Source: Haematococcus lacustris
Taxonomy: Eukaryota > Chlorophyta > Chlorophyceae > Chlamydomonadales > Haematococcaceae
DNA length: 64,000 bases
Direction of reading: 5' to 3'
Assembly: GCA_030144725.1 (NCBI GenBank)
Contig: JASKMD010000029.1
Coordinates: forward strand, 1 to 64,000
Shown here piece after piece: positions 1-9,695 of the stretch. The position numbers and the translations under genes were made by a program. The notes below the pieces were generated by a model. It saw only the letters and a program-made list of their open reading frames with translations, was not told the DNA's origin and searched no databases. Numbering within the stretch: position 1 is the first letter of the stretch; every line of letters begins with the position of its first letter.

Positions 1-1295
1 TGGGAGTGAACACACTCAAGGGCGTTCCGTCGTCCTGGGCATACATATCCAAGTACAAGGCGTTCCGACCGCCACGGGACCGGAGTCGCTCTCCGCACCC
101 CATCCTCAACTGCACATCGATGAACAATCAGCGACTGCAGATCCACGGTACCAGCGCCTCCTAGCGGCTGCACTGGCTGGCAAATCACGCCAGTTTCAAA
201 TCCAGGGAAACCTCATGTACCACATTGGACGGGGGACTCGCCGGCTTTACATCCTGGTGGGACCCATGCGCACCGCCCTACTCCGTGAAGCACATGACAT
301 CCCCATCTCCGGACACCTCGGTAGGGACAAAACCTACGCACAACTATCACGCCATTTCTTCTGGCCCCGCATGGCAGCATCAGTTCACAACTACGTCCGC
401 ACCTGCACACACTGCCAACGAAACAAATCCAACACAACCAAACCAATCGGTCTTCTACATCCCCTTCCTATTCCTCAGCACCGCTGGGAACATGTCAGCA
501 TGGACCTCATCACTCAGCTGCCCTCCACTGCAGCTGGACACGATGCCATTGTTGTCTTCGTCGATAAGCTCACCAAAATGATCCACGCTGTCCCCACTAC
601 CACCACAATCTCAACAACTACCATCTCATACTATCACCATCTTCTCTTACTATCTTCTCGTGCTACCACTATCTTTGCTTTCTTATGCTTCTCTCCATTC
701 GGCTCATTTCATTCCTGGACGACGTCTTCACCGTCAGCTGACACAAGCTCTACTGTGGACAACGAGACAACATCAAGACCGTTAGCTCGTGCTCTCTTGC
801 ATGAGACTTGCATGAGATTTGCATGAGGTTTGCATGATTGCTTGTGCATGTCTGCTTTTCACTTGCCTGCTCGCTCTGTGATCGCATGACTGTTTTTCAT
901 AGACACTGGAAGCTCCGGGACGTAGCTTTGTGGAGTGGGGGAGAGTGTTACAGTTCAACTTCAGACTTGGTATGCATGAGCTTTGAATGCGCTTGCAAGT
1001 CTTTTTAGCCTTGCATGCGTGAGATGTGACTTTCGGTTTACTTAAGCTGAGGCCAGGCAGGATTCAGGGCACGGAGGATGGCATTCAAACATACTACTCG
1101 GGATCACTGATTGGAGAACTAAGAAGAATGTAGAGACATGTAAGGATGGATCCTGGCGACTCGATGTCTGAAGCGCGCTACTTCCAGAGTACGAAAGCAT
1201 CAGCAACAGCCACTAAGCAGCCACTACCACTGTCGGAATAGATTCTGGCCTCCGCCGCCTGCCATGTATACTGCTGCCCCGGCTATACTCTAACA
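1..1295 (+). mobile_element. Ty3/gypsy retrotransposon remnant (3' part), open at the left window edge
   Basis: Positions 1 to about 606 translate in one frame as the end of the RNase H/integrase region of a gypsy polyprotein. The H2C2 zinc-binding segment is visible ([20 protein letters not shown], then CTHCQRNK), followed by the start of the integrase core (HVSMDLITQLPS, first catalytic Asp). It closely matches the same region of the element at 56276-61064. After the VPTTTT segment near 606 the match stops, so the rest of the integrase core and the chromodomain are missing. The 3' non-coding end (about 830-945) matches again up to the polypurine tract (GGGGGAGAG) and an LTR. This is a dead, internally deleted copy. 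It sits inside the oxygenase-like gene that resumes at 1296. Confidence 0.9.
946..1295 (+). repeat. 3' LTR of the first Ty3/gypsy element
   Basis: The LTR starts TGTTACAG directly after a purine-rich tract and ends CTCTAACA, giving TGTTA/TAACA inverted ends and a length of 350 bp. The following bases GGACG match the uninterrupted oxygenase gene (compare near 52486), so they are the 3' copy of a probable 5-bp target duplication. The 5' LTR lies outside the window. Confidence 0.85.
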
Positions 1296-2187
1296 GGACG
1301 TCAACCCGGACCCTTCCCTCTCCATCCCCCCCCCCTCAACAACAGCAGCGACAACCGTTGCATCACCACAGACCAGCAGCCCTCCCCCACAAGCCGTTCC
1401 CTCCACCACAGTCCCTCCTGCGTCTTCAGCAGCAACCCCCGCAGCCCCCCCAAGGATCATTTGGGGGCGAGATGGTCTGGTGATGATCATCGCTGTTGGA
1501 GTGACGCAGGTGTTGGTCAGCCCGGGCAGCCATGTGCAGGTGCTGAGAGTGGAGGCCAAGCACAAGGGAATCAACACAGACGCAGCCTTGAAGAAGGCCA
1601 TGAAGGCGATGCCATTGATGCAGGTCTACAGGGTGACATTACAACCGGGTGAGGTGTTGGGGATGCGCGGCTACACGGTCCATGCAGGGGATTGGGGCCT
1701 GCCAAAAAATGCTTCCACCAGGGTGCACTTCTATGGCAGCGAGGGGTACATCAACAATGCCACCTGCTTCCTGTCCATGTTGGACGTGGAGTTTGTGCAC
1801 AAATGTCAGCCCACCAGTCAACCTCAGCGTCGTCAGCAGCATGACAACTGGCCAGAGGGGTTAGGGCCATTAGATGGAGGTTTTTATGTGCATCCTGTGC
1901 CCTATGAGCGGCCGGCCCAAGCACCGGTGGACGCTCAGTGGAACACAGATTGGGCGTTGGATGAGGTGGACGTGCAAGTAGAGTTGGGCAGACTGTTGGC
2001 TCATTGGGATGAGTCTATGGCTGCTGAGGCGGCAGAGGCATCTGATGAGGGGAAGCAGGCTAAAAAGGGAGGAGTGGCACAGGAGGAAGTGGGGGCACTA
2101 GAAGGAGAGGAGGCAGAGGAGGCAGAGGATGCAGATGAGGCAGAGGAGGCAGAGGAGGGAGAGTCGGACGATGATGACGAGGTGTAG
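1296..2187 (+). pseudogene. 2OG-Fe(II) oxygenase-like gene, C-terminal half, cut by a gypsy insertion
   Basis: Third copy of the gene found intact at 51845-53395. Homology starts at GGACGTCAAC immediately after the LTR. That is inside the codons of the HVD iron-binding motif, so the retrotransposon split the active site. The retained part has the Pro/Ser/Thr-rich linker, the PGSH turn, the distal His (GYTVHAGDW), the Arg in STRVHFYG and the Glu/Asp-rich tail, ending in TAG. It differs from the inverted-repeat copies by many substitutions (for example NTDWALDEVDVQVELGR against NKDWALGEEDVQEELGK), so it is an older or separate copy. The N-terminal half presumably lies left of the window. Confidence 0.85.
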
Positions 2188-2445
2188 CATGAATGACGTT
2201 ATGATGGTGTGTGTGGGTGACGGATGTGTTAGACATTTATGGAATCTTGGCTACATTGTTTCAAAAACACCATATCTGTGTCTATAACAGGCTACAATAC
2301 TGGACACCATTACAGTACTGCAGGTGGATACGTTGTAAACAATGGTATCACTGGTCGGTTTGGACGATTGTAAACGGCGAGGCAAAGGCCCTGGCGCGGG
2401 GAACCTCAAGACCGAGGCAAGCGGTCACGGAGCGTACGCCGCGAT
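2188..2445. other. Conserved spacer between oxygenase-like gene and palindrome array
   Basis: No coding signal is convincing here. Most of the stretch is repeated at 53396-53636 and, inverted, at 20592-20800 (landmarks: TTTCAAAAACACCATATCTG, AATGGTATCACTGGTCGG). It is therefore part of the same repeated module as the neighbouring gene and array. Confidence 0.7.
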
Positions 2446-3300
2446 GCCTACAGACTGTAGATGTCTACAGTACTGTAAGTGGTCTTTCAAGGTACCTCGA
2501 GGTACCTACAGTACTGTAGGTGTCTACAGTACTGAGGATGTCTACAGTACTGTAGGTACCTACAGTACTGTAGGTGCTTACAGTACTGTAGATGTCTACA
2601 GTACTGTAGGTACCTACAGTACTGTAAGTGGTTTCTCGAAGTACCTCCAGGTACCTACAGTACTATAGATGTCTACAGTACTGTAGGTGTCTACAGTACT
2701 GTAGGTACCTACAGTACTGTAAAAGGTCTCTCGAGGTACCTCGAGGTACCTCCAGTACTGTAGATGTCTACAGTACTGAAGATGTCTACAGTACTGTAGG
2801 TACCTACATTACTGTAAGTGGTTTCTCGAGGTACCTCGAGGTACCTACAGTACTGTAGATGTCTACGGTACTGTAGATGTCTACAGTACTGTAGGTACCT
2901 ACAGTATTGTATGTGTCTACAGTACTGTAGGTGTCTACAGTACTGAAGGTACCTACAGTACTGTAGGTGCTTACAGTACTGTAGATGTCTATAGTACTGT
3001 AGGTACCTACAGTACTGTAAGTGGTTTCTCGAGGTACCTCGAGGTACCTACAGTACTGTAGATGTCGACGGTACTGTAGATGTCTACAGTACTGTAGGTA
3101 CCTACAGTATTGTATGTGTCTACAGTACTGTAGGTGTCTACAGTACTGTAGGTACCTACAGTACTGTAAGCGGTCTCTCGAGGTACCTCGAGGTACCTAC
3201 AGTACTGTAGATGTCTACAGTACTGTAGATACCTACAGTACTGTAAGTGGTCTCTCGCGAGGTACCCCGACAGTACTGTAGACACCTACAGTACTGTAGC
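2446..3300. repeat. Palindrome satellite: 18-bp-period array of CTACAGTACTGTAG
   Basis: Dozens of copies of the perfect 14-bp palindrome CTACAGTACTGTAG are spaced by 4-5 bp (GATGT, GGTGT, GGTAC), giving a period near 18 bp. Every few units there is a second palindrome, GGTACCTCGAGGTACC, or a damaged form. Because 18 is a multiple of 3, the array is open in several frames on both strands (YSTVGT, YSTVDV), which should not be read as protein. The same array occurs at 53637-56140 and, as a three-unit fragment, at about 31838-31890 and 41955-42012. Confidence 0.95.
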
Positions 3301-3434
3301 ATGGCCGTATCTCACCAACCGCGCAAAATCACGAATTTTAGTTTCAACCCCCAATCTTACAATGCCTTCATTTGACTATGTAGCAAGTCCGAGGCTCTGA
3401 ATCTCAAAAATGCTGTTACTAATTTGCCTGAGTG
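3301..3434. repeat. Conserved end block of the repeated module, terminus GCCTGAGTG
   Basis: This 134-bp block is repeated almost identically at 56141-56275. In both places it follows the palindrome array and ends sharply at TTTGCCTGAGTG. Beyond that point the sequences are unrelated: a Ulp1-type gene here, a gypsy gag there. A shared sharp edge joined to different DNA is what a transposon end looks like. Read inward, the end starts CACTCAGGC. Confidence 0.75.
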
Positions 3435-3436
3435 AG

Positions 3437-6119
3437 GTTCCCCCAAGGGCGGTGCAACGCCTAGCGCAGGCGCAAGAAAGCTGGTGGAGGTAGGAGCATG
3501 GGAGCATGGGAGCATGGGGTTGGGATTGACTGCAATTACACTAGCACATACACTTGTATTAGTTCTGACTGTTTGGATGCTATTGCAGGGCGTTCCCCCA
3601 TACCATGTGCAAGACTCAAGGTTCTTTGACCCAACCACATATGAGCCGAAGAGTATCAATGGCAATGCACTAGACGTGGCCATGGAGCTGATCCAAGTGA
3701 GTGGAGTAAACACCATAGATTGACGTGCTAGTGGCAAGGAACAATAGTGTGTGCACGATGATTGAAAGCGGTGTTGACAGATGATAAGAGGTACCATGCA
3801 TGGTGATATGTCATTACAGGCTGTTCGCTTCAACAAGAAAGAGCGAAGGTTTCTGATCCTCCAGAGCCATGTGGGATTGGGAATCCGGGAGAATGAGGAG
3901 CAGGCGGACCAGGCAATGGACCAGTACAAGAAGGGGGGCAAGATTCTGCGCAAGTTGGGCATGTCCCAGCTAGGCGATGCAAGCGTGGTCCTCATCCCCT
4001 TCAACACCACCAACAACCATTGGACAGTGGCAGCTGTGTACGTGGATTTGAAGGTGGTCGTGTACTATGACCCCATCGGGGTGAGTTCAACATAAAGGGG
4101 TATTGCGATGTTATGAATGTGATCAATGCCACATTCTTCTGCATGCATGCAGACCGGAACCATCCCCCTAACCCTGTGGAGGAAGCTGGAGCCCTTCCTC
4201 AAGAAGAATGTCAGGGATGGGAAGTGGCAGTCGCAGAGAGGTGCTTGCCCACAACAGGGAGATGGCTGGAGTTGTGGCGACCGCATGCTGGTGCACATTG
4301 ACTACATAACCGAGCAGCGCACAAGGTGAGTCCGCGCTTACAAGGTGTGAAAGAATATACCATGCAATGGCACTGCCTGGCATATACATCACATGGCTTG
4401 TAAGGTGACCTAACCTTACGCATGCGCTGCAGTCACCTCATTACCAAGATTGACTTTGACAACAACACAGAGAAGGGCATGATTGAGAGGCGCATGTGTT
4501 GGAAGGACGCGGTGCAACGTTGTGAGGGGTGGCCAGGAATTGTGAGTATAGGTCCCATAGCTAGCAATTCCATGATTGCAACACAACATGCACATGCAGG
4601 AAACTTCATTTGTGAATGATGATCGTAGGTTAACATTAGTGACGAATGGAAGGTCGCCGCTGCAGAGGAGAACAAGGTGTTGACTCACAGATATGCATAA
4701 AGACGATGGGAGGATGAGGAGTTATGGCATTTGCCCTTTAATTACCACATACATCATGCACACCATGCTCATCGTGCGCATCATGCATGCATAAGGCTTC
4801 AAGCACCGTGCCTTCACCTCACACGCAGGTGAGCGCATGACACTGAACCATGGCCTGCATTCATGTATAACTGCAGGCAGGCCGGGTGGCTGAAGGAGGC
4901 CAGGAGGCACAGCCGAGCGCGCCAGCTTCAAAGCAGGCCCCCTTGGACCTGACTTTTGGGGACAGTGATGATGAGGTTGGTTGAAGTATGTATATGGAGG
5001 ACCGCACGTATCTGCATAACCATGGATAATGGGCACCTACTCATTTAAGCCTGATGAGCTAATCCGCATGCCTGTGAATGTTATTGTACATGATTGCATG
5101 ATGTCCTTATGTGATGTACCTCAGATAAAGACGTTCATGATGAGTGGTACATCTAGCTCGTTGTATGGGATGGTGCAAGGAGCATGCTAATCATCACCAG
5201 CTCAAACTTAGACACAGAATGTGCATTGATTGTGGGATTGCAGGGAACCAGTCAAGTGGGAGGAGAGAAGAAGAGGACGGCAGCAGAGAGAGACTCGAAA
5301 AGCAAAGCTGTGAGTCATCTCAGCATGTGAGGCATCATTACATGTTGATGATAGGTAGAGCATAGACAATGACAGTAACCAATGTCGTGAATTCAGGCCC
5401 TTGAGGAGCGTATCGCCAAGCTGGAGGCTATGCTCCCCCAGCAACATCAGCTGGACACCATGCAGTCCAAGCTGCATAAGCTGGACGCCATGCAGGCCAC
5501 GATAGAGAGGATGGAGGCCATGCTGGAGGGACAGTTTGACCTGAAGATGCACAAGCAGCAAGACAAGGCGACGGCCGACCAGGTTTGACAGTGGAGCCAT
5601 AGCAGCATGCCACCACTATACTTGCATTGCATAACAGGCATCATGTTTAAACTTCCATAACTCACATGCCTGCAAGTCTCCTATGCCTTACACACCCTAC
5701 ATGCGAGTTGTGTAGTTCTAACAGCACCATCATTGGCGTTGTGGATTTTATGCAGGGTGAACAGCCACCTCAGAAGAAGGGCAAGGGCACCATGTCATGG
5801 AGGGGGCCTCGCTTCAGGGAGGCTATCTGCAGGGTGTTCCAGCTTGGAGAGGAGGAGGAGTTCAAGGCTGAGGTCGAGGAGGAGGGCTATGCAGTGACGG
5901 TGGTTGGAGATGACATCATGCCTAATGCCAAGGAGTTGTGGGCCCTGTTGACGCTGGCCATGCACTACGCCCGCATCATCTTCAAGGAGAGCGCTCTCAA
6001 CCCCGATGGGACGCTACAGATCGTACCGGGAGAGGTGAAGGGCACGACGGTGAGTACAACTGCTTCAGATGCTAGATAACCCGTCCGGTTGGGCTCTGTT
6101 GCAGATTTTGAACCCTTAA
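3437..6119 (+). CDS. Ulp1/SENP-like (C48) cysteine protease with coiled-coil tail, 5'-truncated
   Basis: Phase-consistent GT-AG exons: up to 3489, 3589-3696, 3820-4080, 4153-4325, 4433-4541, 4629-4676, 4877-4975, 5244-5309, 5397-5582, 5756-6049, 6105-6119 (TAA). The protease signature is clear: IPFNTTNNHW (catalytic His), VVYYDPIG (catalytic Asp), CPQQGDGWSCGD (oxyanion Gln and catalytic Cys). Known Ulp1-family enzymes cleave SUMO or related modifiers; the substrate here is unknown. Exons 5397-5582 encode a coiled coil (ALEERIAKLEAMLPQQ), followed by an unrecognised 98-codon exon (RFREAICRVFQLGEEEEF). The first visible exon abuts the module terminus at 3434, so the 5' end looks cut off. The exon layout parallels the protease-dead domain of the large gene at 43950-51400 (exons 8-11 there), so the two are paralogues. 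Proteases of this family are common passengers of plant and algal DNA transposons. Confidence 0.8.
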
Positions 6120-6184
6120 GTTTAACCCTAAGAGAGGTCGACTGGGATGACATGGACTACATGTGAGACCGCATGACAATGATT

Positions 6185-6819
6185 GAAATGGTTGGGGGGG
6201 CTGGCGGTGAGGAACCTCCACGCGGTGGCCCTGGTCACAATTCGCGTTGACTTCGGTCGCACGGATTGGCTAAGCTACCTCACCACCGCACCCAGCGGTA
6301 TATAGATTGGGGTATATAGATTGGGATGCAACGGGACAGCCTTCCCAGGCTTGAACGGGCACCGCTTTGTCCAGCGGAATACAAATGAGGTCCGGGTGCC
6401 GCACACGACCGCTGCGGGTCATCGAGCTGTTGTGGAGTTGCTGGCGTCGTCAAGGAGGGAGCAGAGCTACCTCAACGCGGGACGTTGGCTGACAGCTGAA
6501 GTTTGGACTTTTGGAGCCTGAACTTCAGCTTTTAGTGCGACATCCGGCGGACAAGGCTGGAATTGCTCTCGTCAACGAGGAGAAGAGATAGGTCTAGCTG
6601 CCGAGTGCACTAGTCTTTGCTCCTCTCATGCCTCTTTGTTTGCCTTGGGTGCTAGCTGTGGTCTGTGGCTACAGCTAGGGCAGCTTGGTGGGGACATGTC
6701 CAGCATGTGTCCAACGTTTGGAGGTGGGAGCAGGCCGCGCCACAGGCGGAAGCTCCTCCCTTAATGCACGCCGGTTTGTACCGGAGTAGTTTTCTTTCTT
6801 TCTTTCTGAAATGGTTGGG
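6185..6819 (+). mobile_element. Long SINE-like retroposon (610 bp) with 13-bp target duplication
   Basis: The element body is 6197-6806. It is flanked by a perfect 13-bp direct repeat TGAAATGGTTGGG (6184-6196 and 6807-6819). It ends in a (TTTC)n tail after CCGGAGTAGT. A second copy at 36628-37227 has its own different 13-bp duplication, which proves mobility by target-primed retroposition. The last ~60 bp match the 3' end of the tRNA-derived SINE at 7729-7918, so both probably use the same LINE machinery. The body has a TATATA motif near 6299 and a hairpin around 6493-6535 (AAGTTTGG.../...GAACTTCAGC). A 66-codon ORF shared by the copies is probably not meaningful. No protein machinery is encoded. 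Confidence 0.85.
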
Positions 6820-6866
6820 TTACACTGCGTATGTTGTGTTAGGGATACGCCAAGGTGACTGTGATG

Positions 6867-7885
6867 GAAGGTCCCTGCACTCGTCCCTGCACTCATCCCT
6901 GCACTCGTCCCTGCGCCCGTCGTCCCTGCACTCGTCCCTGCACTCATCCCTGCACTCGTCCCTGCGCCCGTCATCCCTCCACTCATCCCTGCACTCGTCC
7001 CTGCACTCGTCCCTGCACTCATCCCTGCACTCGTCCCTGCACTCGTCCCTGCACTCGTCCCTGCACTCATCCCTGCACTCGTCCCTGCGCCCGTCATCCC
7101 TGCACTCATCCCTGCACTCGTCCTTGCACTCGTCCCTGCACTCATCCCTGCACTCGTCCCTGCACTCGTCCCTACGCCCGTCATCCCTGCACTCATCCTT
7201 GCACTCGTCCCTGCACTCGTCCCTGCACTCGTCCCTACGCCCGTCATCCCTGCACTCATCCCTGCACTCATCCCTGCACTCGTCCCTGCACTCGTCCCTG
7301 CACTCATCCCTGCACTCGTCCCTGCACTCGTCCCTGCGCCCGTCATCCCTGCACTCGTCCCTGCACTCATCCCTGCACTCGTCCCTGCACTCGTCCCTGC
7401 GCCCGTCATCCCTGCACTCGTCCCTACACTCGTCCCTGCACTCATCCCTGCACTCGTCCCAGCGCCCGTCGTCCCTGCATTCGTCCCTGCACACATCCCT
7501 GCACTCGTCCCTGCGCCCGCCATCCCTGCACTCGTCCCTGCACTCGTCCCTTCACTCGTCCCTGCGCTCGTCCCTGCACTTGTCCCTGCGCCCGTCATCC
7601 CTGCACTCGTCCCTGCACTCGTCCCTGCATCCGTCCCTGCACTCGTCCCTGCGCTTGTTATCCCTGCACTCGTCCCTGCACTCGTCCCTGCACTCCTCCC
7701 TGCACTCGTCCCTGCACATCCCGCCCCGTCGTGCGGTGAAGTGGCTCAGTTGGTTAAGGGTGATTCCTACAACTGAGAGGTCGTGGGTTCGACTCCACTA
7801 CGACGAAAAAGTACCTCTGGTGGGACAGTGTCGGCGCCCCATGCCGGAGTCCTCCCTTAATGCACGCTGGTGTAAACCGGAGTAG

Positions 7886-7917
<32 letters not shown>

Positions 7918-8447
7918 TTCGTCCCTGCACTCATCCCTGCACTCGTCCCTGCGCCCGTCGTCCCTGCACTCGTCCTTGCACTCATCCCTGCACTCGTCCC
8001 TGCGTCCGCCATCCCTGCACTCGTCCCTGCACTCGTCCCTGCACTCGTCCCTGCACTCATCCCTGCACTCGTCCCTGCGCCCGTCGTCCCTGCACTCGTC
8101 CTTGCACTCATCCCTGCACTCGTCCCTGCGCTCGTCCCTGCACTCGTCCCTGCGCCCGTCGTCCCTGCACTCGTCCCTACTTCCGTCCCTGCACTCGTCC
8201 CTGCGCCCGTCATCCCTGCACTCGTCCCTGCTCTTGTCCCTGCATCCGTCCCTGCGTCCCCACATCCATCCCTGCGTCCTTCCCTGCGCTCCACCTTCCA
8301 TCCCTGCAGTCGTCCCTGCGCTCCACCTTCCAGCCCTGCATCCGTCCCTGCGTCCCACATCCATCCCTGCGTTCGTCCCTGCACCCCCCCTTCCATCCCT
8401 GCACTCGTCCCTGCGCCCCCCCCTCCATCCCTGCATCCGTCCCTGCG
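6867..8447. repeat. Minisatellite of (CTCGTCCCTGCA)n units
   Basis: About 1.5 kb of a 12-bp unit CTCGTCCCTGCA with variants (CTCATCCCTGCA, CCCGTCATCCCTGCA), interrupted by the SINE at 7729-7918. The unit equals sequence inside the MITE family described below, which contains TATCCCTGCACTTATCCCTG, and a MITE end follows at 8611. The array is open in several frames on both strands (HSSLHSSL, CRDECRDE, PCTRPCTR) purely because the unit is 12 bp. Confidence 0.95.
7729..7918 (+). mobile_element. tRNA-derived SINE inside the minisatellite
   Basis: A tRNA-like head carries an A box (TGGCTCAGTTGG, 7742-7753) and a perfect B box (GGTTCGACTCC, 7786-7796). It is followed by a non-tRNA body, then CCGGAGTAGT and a (TTTC)n tail. 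It interrupts the minisatellite, so it inserted after the array expanded. The acceptor arms do not pair, so it is not a working tRNA gene. tRNA-derived SINEs are known from Chlamydomonas. I could not settle the target duplication. Confidence 0.85.
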
Positions 8448-8611
8448 TGAACGGCACGAGCCGCCCAGCCTCTGCCTTTGATTTTTTTGACCTGAGTTTT
8501 TTTTGGGATGGATTCCTTACATCACAAGCTACCAAATGGCCAAGTTTCAGCCCATTTGGACAAGGTCGGCCAACGCGCAGGGAAAAACGCAGGGACTAAA
8601 TTGTAGGAGTG
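8448..8611. mobile_element. Right end of a diverged MITE of the CACTCCTACAA family
   Basis: The stretch ends in the family's terminal repeat (GGGACTAAATTGTAGGAGTG, ending at 8611). It also keeps the CAGCCCATTTGGACAAGGTCGG subterminal segment in diverged form. The matching left terminus is not found; the minisatellite occupies its place. Confidence 0.7.
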
Positions 8612-8645
8612 AAGCTTGTGGGAACATACATTGGCGTAACCTAAC

Positions 8646-9240
8646 TTTGCCTTGCAGTGCTGACTAGCCCAACCGGACCACCCCCTGGCAGCCCCACCCC
8701 CTCCCAGCCCCGGCCCCACCCACTCCCACCCCCTCCCAGCCCCAGCCCCGCCCTCCCACCCACTCCCTCCCCCAGCCCCGCCCTCCCACCCCCTCCTTCC
8801 CCCTTCCAGCCCCAGCCCCGCCCTCCCAGCCCCTCCCACCCCCAGTCCCACCCCTCCCACCCCCTCCCAGCCCCTCCCACCCCCTCCCACCCCCTCCCAC
8901 CTCCCACCTCCCACCCCCTCCCACCCCCTCCTAGCCCCAGCCCCACCCCCTCCCACCCCCTCCCACCCCCTCCCACCCCCTCCCACCCCCTCCCACCCCC
9001 AGCCCCGCCCTCCCACCCACTCCCCCTGGCAGCAGCAGACAGCTGGTGCTAGTGCTGCCCCTGGGCTGCCCCCCCCTCCTGCTGCACCCCCCTGGCAGCA
9101 GCAGGGAGCTGGTGTTGGTGCTGCCCCCGGGCTGCCCACCCCTCCAGCTGAGCAGCAGGGGGTCAGGGCGGAGCTGGACACAAGCTCGACACGCAAGCGG
9201 AGGGCGGGCGGGAGGGATCGGACCCAACATGTCGAGCAAG
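8646..9240 (+). CDS. Proline-rich exon of an unidentified gene (fragment)
   Basis: A splice acceptor (TTTGCCTTGCAG) precedes a C-rich minisatellite (CCCCTCCCAC/CCCAGCCC) coding for Pro/Ser-rich sequence. A less repetitive part follows (frame with LDTSSTRKRRAGGRDR, a possible nuclear localisation signal) and ends at a plausible donor (GAGCAAG then GTAACG, near 9240). The beginning resembles 19490-19530 (acceptor plus TGACTAGCC, then Pro-rich), so the two are related. The reading frame through the repeat is uncertain and no function can be given. Confidence 0.35.
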
Positions 9241-9695
9241 GTAACGTAGCAATGGCCTACACACCTTCAGTGGCCTTACCGAGTGGCCAGGTAGTAGGTA
9301 CTACTCACGAAGCGGTCAAGCAATGCAGCAGCCTTGTATACTTCCGAGCATGGGTGGAGGGGCGTCGTTACATCGATTTGGCGTGCCATGTGCATTGTTT
9401 TGACAGCGGCAACTGTCCCTGACTGTCTGCAGAGGCTACTGTGCCACGTCGGTCGCGGCGGTCGGTCGCGGCGAGGCCCGCATGAGCAACACTGGCATGA
9501 ATTTGAATGTCAAGATTTGAGCCGCCATAGCACTCAGCACAGTGCACAATATTTAATGTTACAAGCTGCACCGCATAGTTGAAAGAGTCCTCTATCCAGG
9601 GATGTGCGAAACATAAATAGAAACCACGTGGCTGAGACGCGGCGTCGTTTTGGTTACCAGGGGTCGGTTTCCTATCATTTCCTGTCATTTTTTGT
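9241..9695. other. Non-coding stretch before the second gypsy element
   Basis: I see no supported gene, repeat or RNA here. Confidence 0.5.

Noticed and set aside
2446..3300. CRISPR array
   Set aside because: Units are contiguous 18-bp palindromic satellite with no unique spacers, in a eukaryotic genome, with no cas genes.
7742..7812. Functional tRNA gene
   Set aside because: A and B boxes are present but no acceptor stem or proper anticodon arm; it is the head of a SINE with a (TTTC)n tail.
6665..8600. Long ORFs of HSSLHSSL, CRDECRDE and PCTRPCTR type on both strands
   Set aside because: They are a by-product of a 12-bp tandem unit that is open in several frames; no start, splice or domain evidence.
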